64,000 bases of DNA from an uncultured Bacteroides sp. (GCA_937890825.1 CALADS010000079.1:67762-131761); one strand, 5' to 3'. Shown: positions 50,346 through 59,303, numbered from the stretch's first letter. A program made the numbers and translations. Notes: a model not told the origin generated them from the sequence alone.

Positions 50346-51671
50346 TTATTTTCTGAATTTAGGCATCATCATTTTGCCCATTTTGTTGCCGGTTACCATC
50401 TTCATCATCTTGCGGGTCTGGTCGAACTGTTTCAGCAGTCGGTTCACCTCTTGGATATTGGTACCGCTACCTTTGGCAATGCGCTGGCGGCGAGATCCGT
50501 TCAGTATTTCCGGATGAGAGCGTTCCTGCGGTGTCATGGAGTAGATGATGGCTTCGATGCTCTTGAAGGCGTTGTCGTCAATGTCAATGTCCTTGATAGC
50601 TTTGCCTACACCCGGAATCATCGATGCCAGGTCTTTCAGATTACCCATCTTCTTGATTTGTTCTATCTGGCTCAGGAAATCGTTGAAGTCGAACTGATTC
50701 TTTGCAATTTTCTTTTGCAGACGCTTGGCTTCTTCTTCGTCGTATTGTTCTTGCGCACGTTCTACCAACGATACGATGTCACCCATGCCCAAAATACGGT
50801 CGGCCATACGTGAGGGGTGGAACTGGTCGATAGCCTCCAGCTTTTCGCCCGTACCCACAAATTTGATAGGCTTGTTCACCACGGTACGGATAGACAGTGC
50901 TGCACCACCTCTGGTATCGCCGTCGAGCTTAGTCAGTACCACACCGTTATAATCCAGGCGTTCGTTGAATTCCTTGGCTGTATTTACAGCATCCTGACCC
51001 GTCATGGAGTCTACTACGAACAGGATTTCATCCGGCTGTATGCCCTGCTTGATGGCGGCAATTTCGTTCATCATTTCTTCGTCTACTGCCAGACGGCCGG
51101 CTGTATCGACGATAACCAAGTCATACCCTTTGGCTTTGGCTTCCTGAATGGCATTTTTTGCAATGGCCACAGGGTCTTTGCTGTCGAGCTCGCAATACAT
51201 GGGCACATTGATTTGCTCGGCCAATACGCGTAACTGCTCGATAGCGGCAGGACGATATACGTCGCAAGCCACCAATAACGGTTTGCGGTTCTTCTTGGTC
51301 TTCAGCATCCGGGCCAGCTTGCCAGAGAAAGTTGTTTTACCCGAACCCTGCAGACCGGCCATCAAGATAACGGCCGGTTTGCCTGTCAGGTTGAGCTCTG
51401 CTGTTTCGCCACCCATCAGCTTGGTCAGCTCATCGTGTACAATCTTCACCATCAACTGGCTGGGCTTCACGGCTGTCAGTACATTTTGTCCCAAAGCCTT
51501 TTCCTTTACCGTATCTGTAAAATTCTTGGCTACCTTATAGTTTACGTCGGCATCCAATAATGCTTTGCGCACATCTTTCAGCGTTTCGGCTACATTGATT
51601 TCGGTGATTTTTCCTTCACCTTTTAATATTTTGAATGAACGTTCAAGTCTTTCACTTAAATTGTCGAACAT
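50346..51671 (-). CDS. ffh: Signal recognition particle protein Ffh
   Basis: A 441-residue SRP54-type GTPase. N domain (residues 1-90), G domain with G1 GLQGSGKTTFSGKLA (near residue 107), DTAGRLAVDEEMM and TKLDGDTRGGAALS, and the Met-rich M domain at the end (QIEQIKKMGNLKDLASMIPG, MTPQERSHPEILNGSRRQRIAKGSG, ending KMMMPKFRK). It targets nascent membrane and secreted proteins with 4.5S RNA. It follows rho by 43 bp, so it is probably cotranscribed. Confidence 0.96.
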   Translation of the reverse strand: MFDNLSERLERSFKILKGEGKITEINVAETLKDVRKALLDADVNYKVAKNFTDTVKEKALGQNVLTAVKPSQLMVKIVHDELTKLMGGETAELNLTGKPAVILMAGLQGSGKTTFSGKLARMLKTKKNRKPLLVACDVYRPAAIEQLRVLAEQINVPMYCELDSKDPVAIAKNAIQEAKAKGYDLVIVDTAGRLAVDEEMMNEIAAIKQGIQPDEILFVVDSMTGQDAVNTAKEFNERLDYNGVVLTKLDGDTRGGAALSIRTVVNKPIKFVGTGEKLEAIDQFHPSRMADRILGMGDIVSLVERAQEQYDEEEAKRLQKKIAKNQFDFNDFLSQIEQIKKMGNLKDLASMIPGVGKAIKDIDIDDNAFKSIEAIIYSMTPQERSHPEILNGSRRQRIAKGSGTNIQEVNRLLKQFDQTRKMMKMVTGNKMGKMMMPKFRK

Positions 51672-51714
51672 AATCGTAGTGTATTATAATAAAAATAAGT
51701 AGTTGGTATAAGGG

Positions 51715-53754
51715 TTATGAGTTCATGCTCATTAAAAATTCGTCGTTGTCTTTGGTCTTTTCCAGGCGGTCTTTTACAAAGTCCATAGCCTCCATCGGGT
51801 TCATATCGGCCAGGTATTTGCGCAGAATCCACATGCGGTCCAGCGTCTGCTTGTCTTGCAGCAGGTCGTCGCGACGGGTGCTCGATGCTACGATGTTTAC
51901 AGCCGGGAAGATGCGTTTGTTGGACAACGTACGGTCTAATTGCAGTTCCATGTTACCCGTTCCCTTGAATTCCTCAAAGATAACTTCATCCATCTTAGAG
52001 CCGGTGTCTATCAAGGCAGTGGCCAGGATGGTGAGTGAACCTCCTCCTTCAATGTTGCGTGCCGCACCGAAGAAGCGTTTAGGCTTGTGCAGGGCATTGG
52101 CATCCACACCGCCGGAGAGTACCTTGCCTGAAGCTGGTGAAACGGTGTTGTAGGCACGGGCCAGACGAGTGATAGAATCCAGGAAGATAACTACATCATG
52201 TCCGCATTCCACCATGCGTTTAGCCTTTTCCAGTACAATGCCGGCAATCTTAACGTGGCGTTCGGCCGGTTCGTCAAACGTAGAGGCAATGACTTCTGCA
52301 TTGACGGTGCGTGCCATGTCGGTTACTTCTTCCGGGCGTTCATCGATAAGCAACATAATCATGTATACTTCCGGATGGTTGGCAGCGATGGCATTGGCAA
52401 TGTCTTTCATCAGGATGGTCTTACCTGTCTTGGGCTGAGCCACAATCAAGGCACGCTGTCCCTTACCGATAGGGGCAAACAGGTCTACTACCCGTGCCGA
52501 TAAAGAATCGGAGTAGCCTCCCTTGCATAGCTTGAATTTTTCGTCCGGGAAAAGCGGAGTGAGGTGCTCGAACGGCACACGGTCGCGGATGAAGGCCGGA
52601 TCTCGTCCGTTGATTTTGGAAACCTTTACCAGCGGGAAGTATTTCTCGCCTTCCTTGGGTGGGCGGATTACACCGTCTACCATATCTCCAGTCTTCAGAC
52701 CAAACAACTTGATTTGTGATTGCGACACGTAAATGTCATCGGGTGAAGACAAGTAATTGTAGTCTGATGAGCGGAGGAATCCATATCCGTCGGGCATGAT
52801 TTCCAACACACCGGTTCCTGTCAGGATATCGTCAAAGTCATATACCTTTTCACGTTCTACCGGTTTTTGCTCAGGTGCGGCTGCATTGGCATTTTCGCCG
52901 TTGTTTTGTGCCGGACGCTGTTGGGCATTTCGCGGGTTATTGGGGGTATTGTTGGCAGGGCTGTTAGCGTTGTTGCTGTTGGCGTTGTTGCCGTTAGGAG
53001 TATTGTTGTTATTGCGTGCATCCCGTATGCGTTGGCGCTGTGGGCGTTGAGCAGGCTGGTTCTGTTGTGCCTGTTTAGGCTGTTCGGCTGCAGGGATGGT
53101 AGCGGGCTGCACCACTTTGGTTGCTTCGAACTTGCCCAGCAGTTCTGTAGGAAGTTCCGTTTTTTCGGTCGGTAAATCTTCGATGGGAATAAAGTCGTCG
53201 TTCGTAGCGGCTGAAAGAATCTGGTCTTCTTCTGTTGTATGGTCCTCCTTATCTTCAGTGGCGGGAGTCAGGTCTTGCTTCTCTGCATTGTTGGTTTCGG
53301 CAGTAGGCACAGCAGCTGGTTCTTCTGTAAATAAGTCGGTTGATTGGGGTTCAGCAGTCGTGGATTTGGCTTTCCGGGGGCGTCCAGGCTTTTTCTTAGG
53401 AGCGTCCGTTGTTCCTTCAGTGCTTTCTGTATCTTTCACGGCTGTTTTTTTGTCAGCATCTGTAGATTTTTCAGTAGCTTTGGGCTGCTCGGCTGCATTC
53501 TTTTTTTCAGCAGGTGTGCTTTTCTCAGCATTGGTCTTTTTAGCGCGCGACCGCTTTTGCTTTTCTCCTTTTCTTTCTTCTTTTAGTTTGTCGGCAGCTA
53601 CCTTCTTAGTGGCTCCGGCAATAGCTTGTTCATCAAGTATTTTGTAGACGAGTTCTTCTTTCTTCAGAGAATCTGTCTTTTTGATGCCTAGCTCTTGAGC
53701 AATCGCTTGCAGTTCCGGCAAACTCTTGTCGTTTAATTGAATGATGTTATACAT
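51715..53754 (-). CDS. rho: Transcription termination factor Rho with long disordered insert
   Basis: A 679-residue Rho from the ATG at 53754. Residues 1-45 form the N-terminal SAP-like helix domain (MYNIIQLNDKSLPELQAIAQ). Residues ~46-302 are low in complexity: Lys/Glu/Ala/Thr-rich, an AT-hook-like KKPGRPRKAK at ~120-129, then an Asn/Pro/Gln-rich tract (~225-290). The RNA-binding cold-shock domain starts at ~305 (PDGYGFLR at 322), and the ATPase has Walker A AQPKTGKT (~439-446). In B. thetaiotaomicron a comparable disordered Rho region was reported to drive phase separation. The frame to 53829 ends in non-coding leader and is not used. ffh follows. Confidence 0.95.
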   Translation of the reverse strand: MYNIIQLNDKSLPELQAIAQELGIKKTDSLKKEELVYKILDEQAIAGATKKVAADKLKEERKGEKQKRSRAKKTNAEKSTPAEKKNAAEQPKATEKSTDADKKTAVKDTESTEGTTDAPKKKPGRPRKAKSTTAEPQSTDLFTEEPAAVPTAETNNAEKQDLTPATEDKEDHTTEEDQILSAATNDDFIPIEDLPTEKTELPTELLGKFEATKVVQPATIPAAEQPKQAQQNQPAQRPQRQRIRDARNNNNTPNGNNANSNNANSPANNTPNNPRNAQQRPAQNNGENANAAAPEQKPVEREKVYDFDDILTGTGVLEIMPDGYGFLRSSDYNYLSSPDDIYVSQSQIKLFGLKTGDMVDGVIRPPKEGEKYFPLVKVSKINGRDPAFIRDRVPFEHLTPLFPDEKFKLCKGGYSDSLSARVVDLFAPIGKGQRALIVAQPKTGKTILMKDIANAIAANHPEVYMIMLLIDERPEEVTDMARTVNAEVIASTFDEPAERHVKIAGIVLEKAKRMVECGHDVVIFLDSITRLARAYNTVSPASGKVLSGGVDANALHKPKRFFGAARNIEGGGSLTILATALIDTGSKMDEVIFEEFKGTGNMELQLDRTLSNKRIFPAVNIVASSTRRDDLLQDKQTLDRMWILRKYLADMNPMEAMDFVKDRLEKTKDNDEFLMSMNS

Positions 53755-53873
53755 ACAGTATATGTGTGATTGATTTAAATATTTTTCTTGAATATTGAAG
53801 TGTGGATGCACATGAAGTGCAATTTGCATGTCTAATTGGCAACAGAATGGTTACGGACATGTTTCAACGGCGG

Positions 53874-53904
53874 CAAAGGTAATAAATAATTTGGTTTTTA
53901 TCAA
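53874..53904 (-). promoter_or_regulatory. Promoter of rho
   Basis: Minus-strand TACCTTTG (53881-53874) with TTG (53904-53902) after 20 bp. The leader before the rho start is about 115 nt. Confidence 0.55.
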
Positions 53905-53935
53905 TAAATGTTTTCTTAATTTTAGCAGATTGTTC

Positions 53936-53943
53936 TATCTTTG
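53936..53943 (+). promoter_or_regulatory. -7 box of the EFR1-like gene
   Basis: TATCTTTG, 22 bp before the ATG at 53966, which excludes the longer frame from 53828. Confidence 0.5.
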
Positions 53944-53965
53944 TTTTAGTAAAACGATTGATAAG

Positions 53966-54802
53966 ATGCAAATTTCTGATAGTTATTTAGTTACATTTTC
54001 GCCTACCCATACTTCTAAACGCATAGGTGAGGCAATTGTTCAGGGAGTAGATGAAAAATCGGTACATTGGGTAGATGTTACCCACGATACGCCGGCTGAA
54101 GTTATTATACCGGCTGATGCTTTGGCGGTATTTACGGTGCCGGTGTATGGCGGGCGGGTAGCTCCGTTGGCGTTGAAGCGTATGGAGGCTGTGCGTTCGG
54201 CTGGTGGCGGACCGGCAGTGGTGGTGGTAGTGTATGGTAACCGTGCTTATGAGAAAGCGCTGGAACAATTGGATGCTTTCGTGGCGCAGCGAGGGTTTCA
54301 GGTTGTTGCCGGTGCCACGTTTATTGGCGAACACTCTTATAGCAGCCAGCGATTTCCTATAGCACAGGGGCGTCCGGATGCCGACGATTTGGCTTATGCG
54401 CGTCTGTTTGGCGAAAAGATTCGTTCTAAAATAGCAGGGGCACCCGACCGAGACCATCTGTACGGAGTAGATGTGCGGAAGATACTTCGCCCGCGGCAAC
54501 CTATTTTCCCGTTGTTGCGTTTTATTTATAAAGTGGTAAAATGGCGTAAGAGCGGACAGGCTATGCAGCTTGCTCCTGTTACCGATGAAAATCTATGTAC
54601 GCATTGTGGCCGTTGTGTTTATTTGTGTCCAAATGCTGCTATTGAAAAGGGGGATGAACAGCATACCCAGGCTGATAAATGTATTCGTTGCTGTGCCTGT
54701 GTGAAGGGATGTCCGCAGGGAGCCCGCACCTATGATACGCCTTTTGCTGTCTTTTTGCACAGTTGCTTTAAGCGTGAAAAAGAAAACCGGATTATTCTGT
54801 AG
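53966..54802 (+). CDS. EFR1-type flavodoxin/ferredoxin protein
   Basis: A 278-residue protein from the ATG at 53966. The N-terminal ~180 residues form a flavodoxin-like domain (YLVTFSPTHTSKRIGEAIVQG, where the Ser/Thr-rich loop would bind FMN phosphate, FTVPVYGGRVAPLAL, VVVYGNRAYEKALEQL). The C-terminal part has two [4Fe-4S] motifs, CTHCGRCVYLCP and CIRCCACVKGCP. This fusion matches the EFR1 family of electron-transfer proteins. Its partner enzymes are unknown. It is divergent from rho and converges on tilS. Confidence 0.87.
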   Translation: MQISDSYLVTFSPTHTSKRIGEAIVQGVDEKSVHWVDVTHDTPAEVIIPADALAVFTVPVYGGRVAPLALKRMEAVRSAGGGPAVVVVVYGNRAYEKALEQLDAFVAQRGFQVVAGATFIGEHSYSSQRFPIAQGRPDADDLAYARLFGEKIRSKIAGAPDRDHLYGVDVRKILRPRQPIFPLLRFIYKVVKWRKSGQAMQLAPVTDENLCTHCGRCVYLCPNAAIEKGDEQHTQADKCIRCCACVKGCPQGARTYDTPFAVFLHSCFKREKENRIIL

Positions 54803-54843
54803 TCTCGCTGCATTTATCTGGTAGCATTGAGATGGCTCAGCAG

Positions 54844-54903
54844 CGGGTCAAGTCCGGGTATAGGCACTCGGACTTGGTCTGGAGTTGGCCCGGACTTGAC
54901 CCG
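54844..54903. repeat. 15-bp inverted repeat between convergent genes
   Basis: CGGGTCAAGTCCGGG (54844-54858) and its exact complement (54889-54903) enclose 30 bp that hold a third copy of the word CGGACTTGG. It lies between the converging EFR1-like gene and tilS and has no clear U-run on either side, so it may be a dispersed repeat or a weak bidirectional terminator. Confidence 0.65.
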
Positions 54904-54924
54904 GAGAGGGTCTTGGGCCTTTTA

Positions 54925-56232
54925 TCAAGGTGCGATGAACTCATCGGTGGATGAGTCTTCGTGCTGTAAAATCTCCACCTTAAGAATCTGCCGGGTATCG
55001 GGGCCTATGCAGAACCGCTGGTCGATGCGTTCGCCTACCAGCCATGCGATTTCTTCGCCGCTACACAGCACCCATTGTTTCTGCTTCTGAAGCAACGACC
55101 GCTTACGGTCGGTCAGGTAATCGCTTACCTTTTTCCGCCCTTTCATGCCGAAGGGTATAAAACTGTCGCCCGGACGGTACAGACGCAGGGTAAGGGGAAG
55201 GGTGACTTTGTGGGCATCCAGACAGGCTATGTGGCTGTTCTTCGGAATTTTGAAATCTGGGGTGCAGGTCAGCATGCTGCAGGCCAGATGAGGCTTCTGC
55301 GGAGTATTACGCGGCTCTATCAATAGCAGTTTACGGTCTCTTACCACTTGGTGACTGTCGGATAAGAACAGTTTGCCCGACTGGCTGTTCAGAGACCGGA
55401 AGATATCGCCTATTTGGCTGGAATTGAATCCCAGGGGCGACAAGGCCTCGTGAAGCAGTGTCTGTGGGGCCGGTTCCTTTAGTAATCTTTCGATGCAGAT
55501 CCCTTCCTTTTGCCGGATGCGTTGCAATGCTTCCTGTACACCTTGTGAATAGATGAGCGAAGCCTCTGTGAGGTGATGGGCCGTTTGTAGAATACTTTCC
55601 TGTACCGACGGGTGGATGGATTCCATGAGCGGCAGCAGGTTCAGGCGGATTTTGTTTCGCATATACTCATCTTGCAGGTTGGTGCTGTCGGTCACATAGG
55701 GCTGGCCGATGCGGTTCAGGTAGGCCACGATGTCGCGTCGCCACACACTGAGCAGCGGTCGGATGATATGCCCGTTTTTGGGGCGGATGCCTCGCAGGCC
55801 GTTGATACCCGTGCCCCGCATCAGATTCAGTAGAAAAGTTTCCACGCTGTCGTCGCGATGATGTGCCACCGCAATCGCTGCTGCCCCGCAGGATATACGT
55901 ACTTCTTCGAACCACTGGTAGCGTAATTCGCGTGCGGCCATTTCGATGGAGATGCGGCGTCGGTCGGCCTCTTGTTGTGTATCAAAATGTGTCACGTGTA
56001 AGGTTACCTTCAGCTGATGGCAGAGCTGTCGTACAAAGGCTTCATCGCGGTTCGATTCCTCGTCGCGTAGATGGAAGTTGCAGTGTGCTGCCTCGCAGGG
56101 ATAGCCTAAGTCTAGCAGCACGCGCAGCAAAGCCACCGAGTCGGCACCGCCGCTAAGTGCTACCAATACCTTATCTTGGGTATTCAGCAAGGCCTCTTGC
56201 AGGATATATTCTTTGATGATAGTTGGTTTCAT
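54925..56232 (-). CDS. tilS: tRNA(Ile)-lysidine synthase
   Basis: A 435-residue protein from the ATG at 56232. The PP-loop ATPase motif is VALSGGADSVALL (near residue 21). EAAHCNFHLRDEESNRDEAFV and VAHHRDDSVETFLLNLMRGTG complete the ATP and substrate sites, and a C-terminal TilS domain follows (FIPFGMKGRKKVSDYLTDRK, WLVGERIDQRFCI). It changes the wobble C of tRNA-Ile(CAU) to lysidine. The frame to 56313 overlaps the promoter, so 56232 is the start. The promoter box ends four bases before the ATG, which points to a leaderless mRNA. Confidence 0.93.
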   Translation of the reverse strand: MKPTIIKEYILQEALLNTQDKVLVALSGGADSVALLRVLLDLGYPCEAAHCNFHLRDEESNRDEAFVRQLCHQLKVTLHVTHFDTQQEADRRRISIEMAARELRYQWFEEVRISCGAAAIAVAHHRDDSVETFLLNLMRGTGINGLRGIRPKNGHIIRPLLSVWRRDIVAYLNRIGQPYVTDSTNLQDEYMRNKIRLNLLPLMESIHPSVQESILQTAHHLTEASLIYSQGVQEALQRIRQKEGICIERLLKEPAPQTLLHEALSPLGFNSSQIGDIFRSLNSQSGKLFLSDSHQVVRDRKLLLIEPRNTPQKPHLACSMLTCTPDFKIPKNSHIACLDAHKVTLPLTLRLYRPGDSFIPFGMKGRKKVSDYLTDRKRSLLQKQKQWVLCSGEEIAWLVGERIDQRFCIGPDTRQILKVEILQHEDSSTDEFIAP

Positions 56233-56236
56233 ACCA

Positions 56237-56244
56237 CAAAGATA
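56237..56244 (-). promoter_or_regulatory. -7 box of tilS, four bases from its ATG
   Basis: Minus-strand TATCTTTG followed by TGGT and the ATG at 56232. No -33 match was found. If it is used, the message would start at or beside the ATG. Confidence 0.5.
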
Positions 56245-56283
56245 CGATAGTATTTTGTAAAAAAACGGATTTTTCTTATTTAA

Positions 56284-56329
56284 AAACAATCTAAATTGTT
56301 TGCATCGTTTCAACTTATCCGTATCTTTG
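56284..56329 (+). promoter_or_regulatory. feoAB promoter with overlapping palindrome
   Basis: TTTG (56299-56302), a 19-bp spacer and TATCTTTG (56322-56329). The perfect 7-4-7 palindrome AAACAAT-CTAA-ATTGTTT (56284-56301) covers the -33 element, a typical place for a metal-dependent repressor. It does not match the Fur 19-mer. Confidence 0.6.
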
Positions 56330-56358
56330 CCGGAAAATTAGTAAAAAGGCAGAATATC

Positions 56359-58833
56359 ATGCGTTTGTCCGAATTGAAAACAGGTGAAAAGGGAGTAATT
56401 GTCAAAGTGTTGGGACATGGAGGCTTCCGGAAGCGAATTGTAGAGATGGGCTTCATTAAAGGGAAAACCGTGGAGGTGCTTCTCAACGCCCCTTTGCGAG
56501 ACCCTATCAAGTATAAAGTAATGGGGTATGAGATTTCTCTACGCCGTCAGGAGGCCGAGATGATAGAGATTATCAGCGAGGCCGAGGTGAAAGAGCAGTC
56601 GCTGCAGCCCGATTTTCATGAAGGCTTGCGTGAAGAAATGCATCTTTCCGATGAAGAGATGAAACGCATTGCACTGGGCAAACGGCGTACCATCAACGTG
56701 GCACTGGTAGGGAATCCCAACTGTGGCAAGACTTCGCTGTTCAACCTTGCTTCCGGTTCGCACGAACATGTAGGGAATTACAGCGGTGTAACGGTAGATG
56801 CCAAAGAGGGTTATTTCGATTTTCAAGGCTATCATTTCCGCATCGTAGACCTTCCGGGTACGTATTCTCTTTCTGCCTATTCTCCTGAAGAAATCTATGT
56901 ACGTCGGCACATCATCGATGAAACTCCCGATATTATCATCAATGTGGTGGATGCTGCGAATTTGGAACGCAATCTGTATCTCACTACGCAACTCATTGAT
57001 ATGAACGTGCGCATGGTGATAGCCCTGAATATGTACGACGAACTGGAAGCCAGTGGAAATTCATTGGATTATGTAAAGTTGGGCGAATTGACCGGTGTGC
57101 CGATGGTGCCTACGGTGTGTCGGGCCGGCAAAGGGATTGATACGCTGTTTCATGTAATCATCGGGTTATATGAGGGCGGCGATTTTCTGGATCAGAAAGG
57201 AAAGGTGCGTGCAGACATCCTCAACGACTTACGTAATTGGCATAAAGAATATGTGCCCGACCATGACTTTGGCACGCATAAGGAAGAAGATGAGCATCCC
57301 CGCGGCTTTTATCGCCATATTCATATCAACCATGGTCCTGAATTGGAGCGCAGCATCGAAGAGGTGAAGCGTGCCGTGGGACAGAATGAGGAGATTCGTC
57401 ACAAGTATTCCACGCGTTTTCTGGCTATCAAATTACTGGAAGGTGACAGGGAACTGGAAGAATTGGCAGCAACCTTGCCCAACGGGGAGGAGATTCTTTC
57501 TATTCGGAACCGCGAGGTGCAGCGGCTGCAAACGGTGCTGGCCGAAGACTGTGAACAGGCCATCACTGATGCCAAATATGGCTTCATAGCCGGGGCGCTG
57601 AAAGAAACCTATGTGGAAAACCAGCAGGAAGACAAGGAATACCTTACCCGGGTGATCGACTCCATTGTGACGCATCGTATTTGGGGGTATCCTATCTTTT
57701 TTCTGTTTCTGTATATCATGTTTCAAGGCACTTTTGTCTTGGGAGAATATCCCATGCAGGGTATCGAATGGCTAGTGTCTGTGGTGGGCGACTGCCTGCA
57801 TCGCTATATGCCCGAAGGTCCGCTGAAAGATATGCTTATCGACGGGGTGGTCGGTGGAGTAGGGGGTGTCATCGTGTTCTTGCCCAATATTCTGATACTT
57901 TATTTCTTCATATCTCTGATGGAGGATTCCGGCTACATGGCACGTGCTGCTTTCATTATGGATAAGATAATGCACAAGATGGGCCTTCATGGCAAATCGT
58001 TTATTCCGCTGATTATGGGCTTTGGATGCAATGTGCCTGCCGTCATGGCATCGCGTACCATAGAAAACCGTAAGAGTCGGCTGATTACGATGCTCATTAA
58101 TCCGCTGATGTCGTGCAGTGCACGCCTGCCCATTTACCTGGTGCTTACCGGAGCGTTCTTCCCTCATCGGGCCAGCTTGGTATTGCTGTTTATCTATACT
58201 CTCGGCATTCTGCTAGCTGTGTTGATGGCACGTATTTTCAGCCGTTTTCTGGTGAAGGGCGACGATACACCGTTTGTAATGGAACTGCCACCTTATCGAT
58301 TGCCCTCTTCCAAATCCATCTTTCGGCATACCTGGGAGAAGGGTGCGCAGTATCTGCGTAAGATGGGAGGAATCATTATGGTGGCTTCTATCGTTATTTG
58401 GGCATTGGGGTATTACCCGAATCACGATGCTTACGACACGGTGGCTGAGCAGCAGGAACATTCCTACATCGGTCGGATAGGCAGGGCTATGGAGCCGGTG
58501 ATAGAACCCTTGGGTTTCGACTGGAAGTTAGGCATTGGCATCTTGTCGGGCATTGGAGCCAAGGAACTTATAGTAAGTACGTTGGGAGTGCTGTATGCCG
58601 ATGATGCCGATGCAGATTCCGTCAGTCTGGGTAGCCGAATGCCGATAACTCCTTTGGTGGCCTTTTGTTACATGGTCTTTGTGCTGATTTATTTTCCGTG
58701 TATAGCCACTTTGGCGGCTATCAAGAGTGAGTCTGGCAGTTGGAAATGGACTCTGTTTGCAGCCTGTTATACCACAGTACTGGCTTGGATTGTATCTTTT
58801 ATCATTTATCGGGTAGGAGGCTGGTTGTTATGA
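56359..58833 (+). CDS. feoB: FeoA-FeoB fusion ferrous iron transporter
   Basis: An 824-residue fusion from the ATG at 56359. Residues ~1-75 are a FeoA SH3-like domain (MRLSELKTGEKGVIVKVLGH, GFRKRIVEMGFIKGKTVEVL). FeoB follows with the GTPase motifs GNPNCGKTS (118-126), NYSGVTV (G2), DLPGTYSLS (G3) and NMYDELE (G4). The membrane part begins near residue 440 and has FIPLIMGFGCNVPAVMASRT and MSCSARLPIY, the conserved gate motifs. It imports Fe(II) across the inner membrane. It overlaps the next small gene by four bases. Confidence 0.95.
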   Translation: MRLSELKTGEKGVIVKVLGHGGFRKRIVEMGFIKGKTVEVLLNAPLRDPIKYKVMGYEISLRRQEAEMIEIISEAEVKEQSLQPDFHEGLREEMHLSDEEMKRIALGKRRTINVALVGNPNCGKTSLFNLASGSHEHVGNYSGVTVDAKEGYFDFQGYHFRIVDLPGTYSLSAYSPEEIYVRRHIIDETPDIIINVVDAANLERNLYLTTQLIDMNVRMVIALNMYDELEASGNSLDYVKLGELTGVPMVPTVCRAGKGIDTLFHVIIGLYEGGDFLDQKGKVRADILNDLRNWHKEYVPDHDFGTHKEEDEHPRGFYRHIHINHGPELERSIEEVKRAVGQNEEIRHKYSTRFLAIKLLEGDRELEELAATLPNGEEILSIRNREVQRLQTVLAEDCEQAITDAKYGFIAGALKETYVENQQEDKEYLTRVIDSIVTHRIWGYPIFFLFLYIMFQGTFVLGEYPMQGIEWLVSVVGDCLHRYMPEGPLKDMLIDGVVGGVGGVIVFLPNILILYFFISLMEDSGYMARAAFIMDKIMHKMGLHGKSFIPLIMGFGCNVPAVMASRTIENRKSRLITMLINPLMSCSARLPIYLVLTGAFFPHRASLVLLFIYTLGILLAVLMARIFSRFLVKGDDTPFVMELPPYRLPSSKSIFRHTWEKGAQYLRKMGGIIMVASIVIWALGYYPNHDAYDTVAEQQEHSYIGRIGRAMEPVIEPLGFDWKLGIGILSGIGAKELIVSTLGVLYADDADADSVSLGSRMPITPLVAFCYMVFVLIYFPCIATLAAIKSESGSWKWTLFAACYTTVLAWIVSFIIYRVGGWLL

Positions 58834-59057
58834 AATATGTAGTGATGTATTGGCAAGAATGGATTGTTTTTCTTCTTTTGGCCTATTGTGCTGTGCTGAT
58901 TATCCGCAGATTTTATACTTTTTTTCAGTCAAGCAAAAAAAATATCAACCCGTGTGATTCCTGTGTAAGTGGCTGTGACTTAAGGAAATTGTACGAAGAA
59001 AAGCGCTCTAAATGCGGTTGTGTACAAGACGGTAAGAAAAAAAGTTGCTGCAAATAG
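58830..59057 (+). CDS. FeoB-associated Cys-rich membrane protein
   Basis: A 75-residue protein whose ATG overlaps the feoB stop in an ATGA arrangement, implying coupled translation. One membrane helix (EWIVFLLLAYCAVLIIRRF, residues ~10-28) precedes a Cys-rich tail with CDSCVSGCDL, CGC and CC in the last 34 residues. Such proteins replace FeoC in Bacteroidetes and may bind iron or an Fe-S cluster, but that is by analogy. Confidence 0.82.
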   Translation: MKYVVMYWQEWIVFLLLAYCAVLIIRRFYTFFQSSKKNINPCDSCVSGCDLRKLYEEKRSKCGCVQDGKKKSCCK

Positions 59058-59088
59058 TTTGGTAGTTTAAAAAAATGTATTACCTTTG
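59058..59088 (+). promoter_or_regulatory. Promoter of tRNA-Cys
   Basis: TTTG (59058-59061), a 19-bp spacer and TACCTTTG (59081-59088), immediately after the Cys-rich gene. Confidence 0.7.
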
Positions 59089-59126
59089 CAACCGCAAACG
59101 AGAAACAAAGTGTTCTTCGAAAGATT

Positions 59127-59201
59127 GGTACCTTGGATGAGTGGCTTAGTCAGCGGTCTGCAAAACCGTGTACGGCGGTTCGAATCCGCCAGGTACCTCC
59201 A
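59127..59201 (+). tRNA. tRNA-Cys (GCA), with encoded CCA
   Basis: Acceptor GGTACCT pairs with AGGTACC over seven bases, the D arm is GATGAGTGGCTTAGTC, the anticodon loop CTGCAAA holds GCA, and the T arm is GGCGGTTCGAATCCGCC. The discriminator base is T, followed by CCA (59199-59201). A tyrosine recombinase begins 170 bp downstream on the same strand, which makes this tRNA the likely attachment site. Confidence 0.95.
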
Positions 59202-59209
59202 CATAGCGT

Positions 59210-59241
59210 AAATGCCCTGCCTTGAAAAAGGTGGGGCATTT
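59210..59241 (+). terminator. Hairpin after tRNA-Cys
   Basis: AAATGCCCTGCCTT (59210-59223) pairs imperfectly with AAGGTGGGGCATTT (59228-59241), with only a weak T-run after it. Confidence 0.5.
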
Positions 59242-59303
59242 GTCGTTTATTGACTATCAAGCAGTTAACCCCTTTGTCGATTTTTGATAACTCAGTGCAA
59301 AAA

